Positions 57,958 to 64,000 of a stretch of 64,000 bases of DNA are shown here, one piece after another. The notes under the pieces were generated by a model. It was not told where the DNA came from and did no database searches. It was given only the letters and a program-made list of their open reading frames with translations. The position numbers and the translations under genes are program-made. This DNA is from Lepus europaeus. Taxonomy: Eukaryota; Chordata; Mammalia; Lagomorpha; Leporidae. Each line of letters starts with the position of its first letter. The stretch's first letter is position 1. The DNA lies in the NCBI RefSeq assembly GCF_033115175.1, contig NC_084850.1:2355024-2419023 (forward strand), written 5' to 3'.

Positions 57958-58631
57958 CTTTTCACACCAGGGCTGATTTCCCTTCAGTATGAACAAAAAG
58001 TTGACCAAGGAACAATGCCAATGAGAATACGGATGGCACAGTTGGGAATACATGATATAGAAGAAGTCATGATTGTGGCTTGGCTAGGGCTGTGGGTATG
58101 AAAAATGGGAAAAAATAGATAGACATGAGTAAATCTTGGAGTTTGAGTCAACCGGATGTGCTAATGTCTGAAACATGAGAAATGAGGGAGAAACAAAAGA
58201 GATATGAAGGATGACTCTTAGGCTTATGTTGGCACTCAGTGAAACAGCAGTGATTCTCAACATATAGCACAACTTAAAATGTAAAATGAAGATATTAGAA
58301 TAGAGTACTAGGGTAAACAGAAGGGACAAGTGGGAGGAGAGTAGAGGCATCCCACTCAGGAATGAGATACCCAGGCTCTACTTAGCTGTCTCAAGAACTA
58401 GAGGAGAAGCAGTACCTTGGCACGCCTATAACCCATTTGAGATGCAGTAGTGTTAAGAATACCAGTCAGAAAGCTCCAAGATGGGCTCATTTGAAGAGAA
58501 GCCAGTTTGATGCAAGAGAGTGAGGATATGGGGGAAGGTATGGAATCCAGTGTTTTCTTTTAACTTTGTGTAGTCTGAAGATATTGTGAAATATCAAAGA
58601 TATGCAGTTGGAGACTTAAGTATGGATCTAG
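57958..58631. other. Intergenic sequence, nothing recognised
   Basis: No gene or repeat identified. An open frame at 57649-58101 straddles the L1 edge and is not called. Confidence 0.4.
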
Positions 58632-58985
58632 GCCAATGCCGCGGCTCAATAGGCTAATCCTCTGCCTTGCAGCGCCGGCACACCGGGTTCTAGTCCCGGT
58701 CAGGGCGCCGGATTCTGTCTCGGTTGCCCCTTTTCCAGGCCAGCTCTCTGCTGTGGCCCAGGAGTGCAGTGGAGGATGGCCCAAGTGCTTGGGCCCTGTA
58801 CCCCATGGGAGACCGGGAGAAGCACCTGGCTCCTGGCTTCGGATCAGCACGGTGCGCCGGCTGCAGTGTGCTGGCCGTGGTGGCCATTGGAGGGTGAACC
58901 AACGGCAAAGGAAGACCTTTCTCTCTGTCTCTCTCTCTCACTGTCCACTCTCCCTATCAAAAAATAAATAAATAAAAAAATTTTA
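58632..58985 (+). mobile_element. CSINE1-like SINE
   Basis: Full-length: GGCCAATGCCGCGGCTC, CACACCGGGTTCTAGTCCCG, GATGGCCCAAGTGCTTGGGCC, tail CCCTATCAAAAAATAAATAA. Confidence 0.95.
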
Positions 58986-59240
58986 AAAATGTATGCACCT
59001 TGAGGATACACATTGTCTATTACAAGTTCTGCAATCTTGGGAAAATGAATATCACTCTCTGGACTTTGGAGCCTAAAATTGTCCAGCCTGTTAGAGTGGG
59101 AACTGACCAATTTTAGCCAGATCCTGAAGTATTGCCACTACAAAGTTATATTCTCATGAATTCTTATTTCCCAGGTAAGAGTCATGATTCAGGGTAGGTC
59201 ACCACAGGAAATGGTAGAAATATCAGCAAAAGGGTTATCT
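58986..59240. other. Intergenic sequence, nothing recognised
   Basis: No repeat or gene identified. Confidence 0.4.
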
Positions 59241-59600
59241 TAGCCTATTTGGGTTATCTTAGTCTATAACAAAATACCTTAGACTGAGTAATTTATAAAC
59301 AGTAGAAAATTGCTCTGAGAAGTCCAAAATCAAGTGTCAGTAGATTTTTTTGTCTGGTGAAGGCCCATTCCTCTTGGATAATGCCTTCCTGCTTTATTTT
59401 AACTTAGTGGAAGGAACAAACACACTCTGTTGTGTCGATTTTATAAAAATATTAATCCCATTGTGATAGCAGAGCCCTTATGTCCTAACCAACTCATAAA
59501 GGCCCCACTTCCTAATGCTATTGCACCAGGATTAGGTTTCAACTTAGAAACTGTAGAGGGAACACAAACATTCAGACCATGCTGGAAGCAATGATCCTAG
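59241..59600 (-). mobile_element. MaLR-like LTR, minus strand
   Basis: TTAGTCTATAACAAAATACC and TAGACTGAGTAATTTATAAA are the reverse of MaLR LTR ends. CATAAAGGCCCCACTTCC and AACTCATAAAGGCCCC fit the interior. Confidence 0.65.
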
Positions 59601-60562
59601 TGAAACTGAGTAGGTTTGGAATATCTCCAATAAACCTATAGAGTGTTTAATGAAGCAGCAAATGGTTCACCTCCCAGAAAGGGTGACTGTGTGCAAATTT
59701 TTTAGTTGATTGAGACATAGGAGAAGTGGCAATTCCATCAGAAAAGCAACATTCTTATCTGAACAGATATTTATAACTGCCATCAACGAAGTAGACTGGG
59801 AATAAAGGAGGTGAAGGGAGACGGTGGTACAGGGCCACTTGTGGTTGGGTTGAGGCTTTCTCTGTTGCTTGTTACTCTGGCTGCAGCCAGGGACTAACAA
59901 CCATGGCATTATCATAGAACTTGCAGGAAATCTGGAATAACAGGTTGGCCCCAGACCCTCTGAGTCAGAAATTTGCACTTTATCAAGACCCCAGGTGACT
60001 TACAGGCACTTTACAATATGAGATGCCTTGTAAATCTAGTGTGTCCCTGTCAAAAATTTGTCAAACTCAGCTGGTTCATTTTGGAAAATCTGAAAGAACT
60101 ATAACATTAATGTCTCGGAGAAAATTTCTGGAAAAGATAAATGCCTTAGGCAGCATAAATCCCCACCTGAAATTAAGCTTGAGATAGGTCCATAATCATC
60201 TGTCCTCGTGTGCAGAATAGGGTGGACCAAGGCACAGATGTGTGGTTACTGCCAGAAAACAAGCTGGCTATCCACCAGTTGAGTGGTGTTACCATCCCTT
60301 GCCTGGTTAATGCCCTGTCTATGTGAATTCCACACTGCTCTGCCCCTATAGCCTGACTTGGTGGCTACTATCTCACACGTGCCATGCTCTCAATTTGCAA
60401 TCAAGGCAGCCAGCACACTGCCTCCAGGGGAGGCCAGGAGAGGAGTAGAAAATTCAAGCCATGATCATGCTGAATTGATGTATTGGAGGCCACTAACATG
60501 TTTCCTTGCTTTGCTTCCCTGGGTGACTCTTGGTGCTACCCAAACTGGGGCCACCTTGGTAC
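59601..60562. other. Single-copy flank of the retrovirus insertion
   Basis: No supported gene. The sequence shows no similarity to the U3 of the downstream LTR, which matters for how the retrovirus arrived. An open frame at 60358-60849 runs into the pyrimidine-rich R region and is not called. Confidence 0.45.
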
Positions 60563-60898
60563 AAATCCTTGTGAGTGCTTTCTTTCACTCTCTTTCTCGC
60601 TGTCTCTCTGCTCTCCCTTGGCTTCTCTCTTGCTCCCCTCTCTCCTCTCCCTCTCTCTCTCTCATCTTCTCCTTGCTCTCTCTCCTCTCTCTCGCCCACT
60701 CTCTTCTCTCTCTAGTCTTGCTCTCTCTTCTCTGCTATCTCTCCTTGCTAGCTCCTCTCCTCTCTGTCTCTGTCTCTCTCTTACACTCTCCTTCTCTCTC
60801 TTTCTCCTTCCTCGCCCCTTCCCTCTGGTCTGCTGGGTTTTCCCAATAAACCCTTTCCTTTACTCCAGTGTCTGGTGTGTTTTGTGGTAGCCTTACAC

Positions 60899-60916
60899 TG
60901 GTGCTGAAACCCAGGA
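60899..60916 (+). other. Retroviral primer-binding-like site (tRNA-Phe type)
   Basis: The 18 bases TGGTGCTGAAACCCAGGA fit the complement of a tRNA-Phe 3' end with a few changes, directly after the U5 end. A second site of tRNA-His type, TGGTACTGTGACTCAGAT, follows at 60925-60942. Confidence 0.6.
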
Positions 60917-62967
60917 CCTTATACTGGTACTGTGACTCAGATCCAGCCCCTCCCCAAGAGCTTTATTTTAATTGACTTATAGATAAAAGATTGCCCATAA
61001 ATTTAAACAGCTAAAATTATTCAAAGATATATTTTAATTCATGTGACCTGAATTTCTGTATCAGATGTTTTAAATTTGTTGGTAGAAAGAAACAAAAAAC
61101 ACTTTATATGCTTGTGCTTGAGTTTTCTGGTTAAACAGTTGACACCATGTTAGTTATTTAAGAGATGTTTCCAAATATATGTATTCTTAAAATTATAGAA
61201 GGCATTGGACCTTCTGGTAAATGTTTTCCTAAGTTGTTATGTAATGGTTGAAATGACTTGCTAAGTTTTCATTTGATATTGCTATTGTCAGTTGGCAATC
61301 TGGGACTTGCCCCCTCATTTCTCTAGTCTAAGCCCGACTTTTCCCCTCATTTCTCTATGCTCTTTGAGGTAGGAAACTGACTATACTGAAGGACGCTCTA
61401 GGACACACAATTTGATCTTTACATCTTTTAAAAGGGATGGCTAACATTTACTATAATAGCATACCAAATGAAAGCTTAAATTATAATTTCACAGCTAGAT
61501 TTACTTTGCCATGGGCACAGTAAACAGGCAAAACCTCCCTTTCAGACCAAACAAAGGGAAAAAGTTTTAAAGGGAGGACATAGCTTTCCTCATGGGCATG
61601 TCTACATCAGAAAACCATCACCAGAACATGCCTGTGACTATAGACTTCTAGTTTAGGCCACTGAAGATTAGAGATGGGACTTGAGCACCCCCTTGACTTG
61701 CATCCTCTGGCCTGCTTTAACAAAAAACAGGAGGAAAAGAAAGCTCGGCATCAGAAATGTAGAGATAGGTGGCAGGCCTATTAAAGGCAGCTCTGTACAG
61801 TGATCTGCCCTCAAGGAGACCCACCAGGCCAGTCCACTGCAGTGGCTTTCAATGTGGTAAGCCTGGGCTTCAGCAGAAGTCAGCTTATGAAGAGCCCTGG
61901 CAGCTCTGCCAGCCAAGAGTTGGATCACCAGAAATGGAACTGCCTTGAAGTCGAAGGACTTCAGGTCAGACCCACAGATCTTACTGGCTCTAAGCTGAAA
62001 AGCCCTTCACTCAGCCCAGCTTCCAAAGTGACCACCGCTGTGGAGGTGACAGCCAAGTAGGGCTTGTAAATTTCCTGTTAGAGATGCCACCTGCCTTTAC
62101 CTGGCCAGCTCTTCTCCCGGGCCAGCTAGGTAATGGAAGTCAACAGGGTGCTTTCCCCAAGAGGTTCAAACCTCCCTTAGGATGTACCCCATGTGGAGAC
62201 ATATATAGGTCTGGGCCTCTTAACTTACAAGGCCTAAAGCCTGCCAGATTATTATCAAGCCCCTTCTGTCAGTTTATATTTGCCTATCAATCGGAGAACT
62301 TATTCGTGGCTTAGCACCTTTCTTAGGTCCTCTAATAATGACTCTAACCTTTGTATCTGGCCCACTTGAGCCTCATTCCTTTAGAGTCATAGCTTCTACT
62401 CTTACATCAATGGCTCTACTCCCAACCTGTGTGTATTGATGGCCTTCTCCCCCACTTAATGTTGTATGATTTCAGAATTTCTCTACAGATAAACCCCTCT
62501 AACTGCAAAAGTTGAGTGGCCTTTCTCTCGGTCTTTGTTGAGATCAGCTTTAAACCACGTCCATCAAACTGTCCTCACAAGGGTCCAGATACCCCCCTCA
62601 TTTCCTCTCCCTATGAAATCCTCTCATTACCTGGTTGATGCCACTCTTAGGGTCATTGGTTGCTATTCTCACCCTGTCTTTTATACGTCAGTGTCTGTTT
62701 AAGCGTTTTCAGCTGGTGATAATGGAATAAACCAAGGCCTTCAGCAACCAGGTGGTCAACCAAATGCTGCTACCAGGATATACTTGGCTCCCCACCCAGG
62801 AGACAGCGGCTTGAGAAATCGCCCCATGCCAGCGAAGAGTACCTCATCACCCTATGTGAGCAGGAAGTAGCTCTAAAGACAGATCATCATCCCTCTACCC
62901 TTTCTGGACTTTTGGGACTAATGTAATCCCATACAACTCCTGCTTTATAAAAAACAAAAGAGAGGAA

Positions 62968-63341
62968 TGTTAGGAAAATGACACAGTTTTATCTATGGAG
63001 TGATCTACACCCTGATACCATCCTAGGCTCTAGCCACCACCACCATTGCTGGAAGCCAAGTGGCCACATGGCTCAACCACTGGTGTCAAGCTCCACCCTC
63101 ATCCTAATGGGATTTGCTGCTCCTGCTTCCCTGCCCGCCCTCCGGCAAAGTTTTAAAAGGACCTGTTCCTGAACACATGGCTCTCTCTCGCTGTCTCTGC
63201 TCTCCCTTGCCTTCTCTTTCTCTCCCCTCTCTCCTCTCCCTTTCTCTCTCTCATCTTCTCCTTGCTGTCTCTTCTCTCTCTCAACTGCTCTCTAGTCTCA
63301 CTCTCTCTTCTCTGCTCTCTCTCTTCTCTCCTTGCTAGCTC

Positions 63342-63372
<31 letters not shown>

Positions 63373-63450
63373 TATGCTCTCCTGTCTCTTTCTCCTTCCT
63401 TGCCCTTTCCTTCTGGTCTGCTAGGTTTTCCCCATTAAACCCTTTCCCTT
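62968..63450 (+). repeat. 3' U3-R segment of the ERV
   Basis: U3 about 62968-63168, R about 63169-63450 with a (TC)n expansion near 63350-63372. R pairs with 60576-60862 in sequence and order. U5 is absent, replaced by the A-run. Confidence 0.7.
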
Positions 63451-63468
63451 AAAAAAAATCCCTGTGAG

Positions 63469-63650
63469 CTAGGGGTTATTATCACAGCCTTTTTATGATT
63501 GAGATAATGTTGACTCAGAAAGGCTAAGAGGCAGATCAAAACTATTCAGCAGGAGAAAGATCAAGACTAAAATGGAGAAATGCCTGACTAAAGATCTTAT
63601 TCTCTTCCCACTGGGCCATAGTACAGACCACTCTCCTCTTACCTTAATTC
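63469..63650. mobile_element. MIR-like ancient SINE
   Basis: GAGCTAGGGGTTATTATCAC and GACTCAGAAAGGCTAAGAGG are diverged MIR signatures. The ERV appears to have inserted next to or into it. Confidence 0.5.
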
Positions 63651-63669
63651 ACAGAGAAGTGTACTTTCT

Positions 63670-64000
63670 TCTTTTTTAAACAATATTTTTTTATTTAAGT
63701 TGCTCAAGTTTCATATATTTCATATTTATGGATTTAGGAACTCAGCGGCACTTCCCCCCTACCCTCTCTCCCACCCATGCTCCAACCCTTCCTCCCCCTC
63801 CCTCTCAGATATCCACTCTTAATTTTTATAATGATCAATTTTCAGTATACTTAATGATCATATAGTTCACCCTACTCTAAATAAAAGATTCACAAATAGT
63901 TTGAAGAGAAAGAAAACAAAGCATACCACTGTTCCTCAGTGGAAGAGACAAGGGCTATAAACAATCATCTATTCTCAAAATGTCTATTTCACTCCAATAC
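63670..64000 (-). mobile_element. L1 3' end, runs off the window
   Basis: Minus-strand L1 tail: TTTTTTATTTAAGTTGCTC, CATATTTATGGATTTAGGAAC, CCTACCCTCTCTCCCACCC, then the 3' UTR toward GTCTATTTCACTCC. It continues past 64000. Confidence 0.8.

Larger units (their letters stand above)
60576..63455 (+). mobile_element. Endogenous retrovirus, processed-type copy, internally deleted
   Basis: Left end: only R-U5 (about 60576-60898), pyrimidine-rich, with AATAAA at 60845-60850, then a primer-binding-like site at 60899-60916. Right end: a purine tract at 62949-62967, a U3 starting TGTTAGG at 62968, a TTTAAAA box near 63153, R matching the left copy, ATTAAA at 63434-63439, then an A-run at 63451 with no U5. 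The flanks AAATCCTTGTGAG (60563-60575) and AAATCCCTGTGAG (63456-63468) match at 12 of 13. This is the structure of a viral RNA copied in by L1. The interior is about 2 kb; a short hydrophobic env transmembrane-like stretch lies near 62310-62360, and no gag, pol or env frame is intact. Confidence 0.75.

Noticed and set aside
500-59000. tRNA genes at the B-box-like GGTTCTAGTCC motifs
   Set aside because: These lie in tRNA-derived SINEs; none has a foldable tRNA cloverleaf with intact stems.
60358-60890. Long overlapping frames rich in Leu and Ser (163 and 135 residues)
   Set aside because: They are translations of the pyrimidine-rich R region of the ERV and its flank; no domain.
1-64000. CRISPR arrays, operons, phage or toxin systems
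   Set aside because: The DNA is vertebrate nuclear; direct repeats seen are microsatellites and transposon duplications only.

Overview
This window is mammalian, almost certainly lagomorph and most likely rabbit (Oryctolagus cuniculus), and probably X-chromosomal. The organism call rests on about thirty copies of the tRNA-derived C-type SINE of rabbits. There is a young subfamily (CSINE1-like, starting GGCCGGCGCCGCGG and ending CTGCCTGTCAAAA) and an older one ending CTTTCAAATAAATAAAT. Many L1 3' ends of the rabbit type are also present. The X assignment follows from the single gene, a MAGE-A family member closest to MAGEA10, whose relatives sit on Xq28 in human.

Layout. Positions 1-9.1 kb are repeats: a 5'-inverted L1 with a nested SINE, an old L1 with its 3' UTR, several SINEs and a palindromic MITE. 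Positions 9.1-13.2 kb hold the gene: a G-run, a promoter with two tandem 23-bp ETS-type units, two short 5' noncoding exons and one coding/3' exon at 11564 to about 13230. Positions 13.2-16.4 kb are mostly single-copy. From 16.4 to 60.5 kb I find no gene. That stretch is nested retroelements: a MaLR-like LTR split by a solo ERV LTR and a SINE, several twin-primed L1s, two long old L1 copies, and a cluster of L1 3' ends at 51.3-54.5 kb abutting a 5'-truncated antisense L1 with ORF2 remains to about 57.96 kb. Positions 60.58-63.45 kb hold an endogenous retrovirus copy with the structure of an L1-mobilised (processed) transcript. The window ends in another antisense L1 3' end.

Function. Only MAGEA10 looks able to make a protein. 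It should be a germline/tumour gene controlled by ETS sites and CpG methylation. Everything else is mobile DNA or apparently unique intergenic sequence. The most interesting structures are: the duplicated ETS unit; the processed retrovirus with target-site duplication and two tandem primer-binding-like sites; a composite L1 3'-end element present twice, with a SINE in one copy and the empty site in the other; a 346-bp inverted duplication 15 kb apart with another empty SINE site; and a SINE flanked by a 96-bp direct duplication.

Family names for repeats come from recognition by eye without a repeat library. Boundaries are good to a few bases where a target-site duplication is given, and to tens of bases otherwise.
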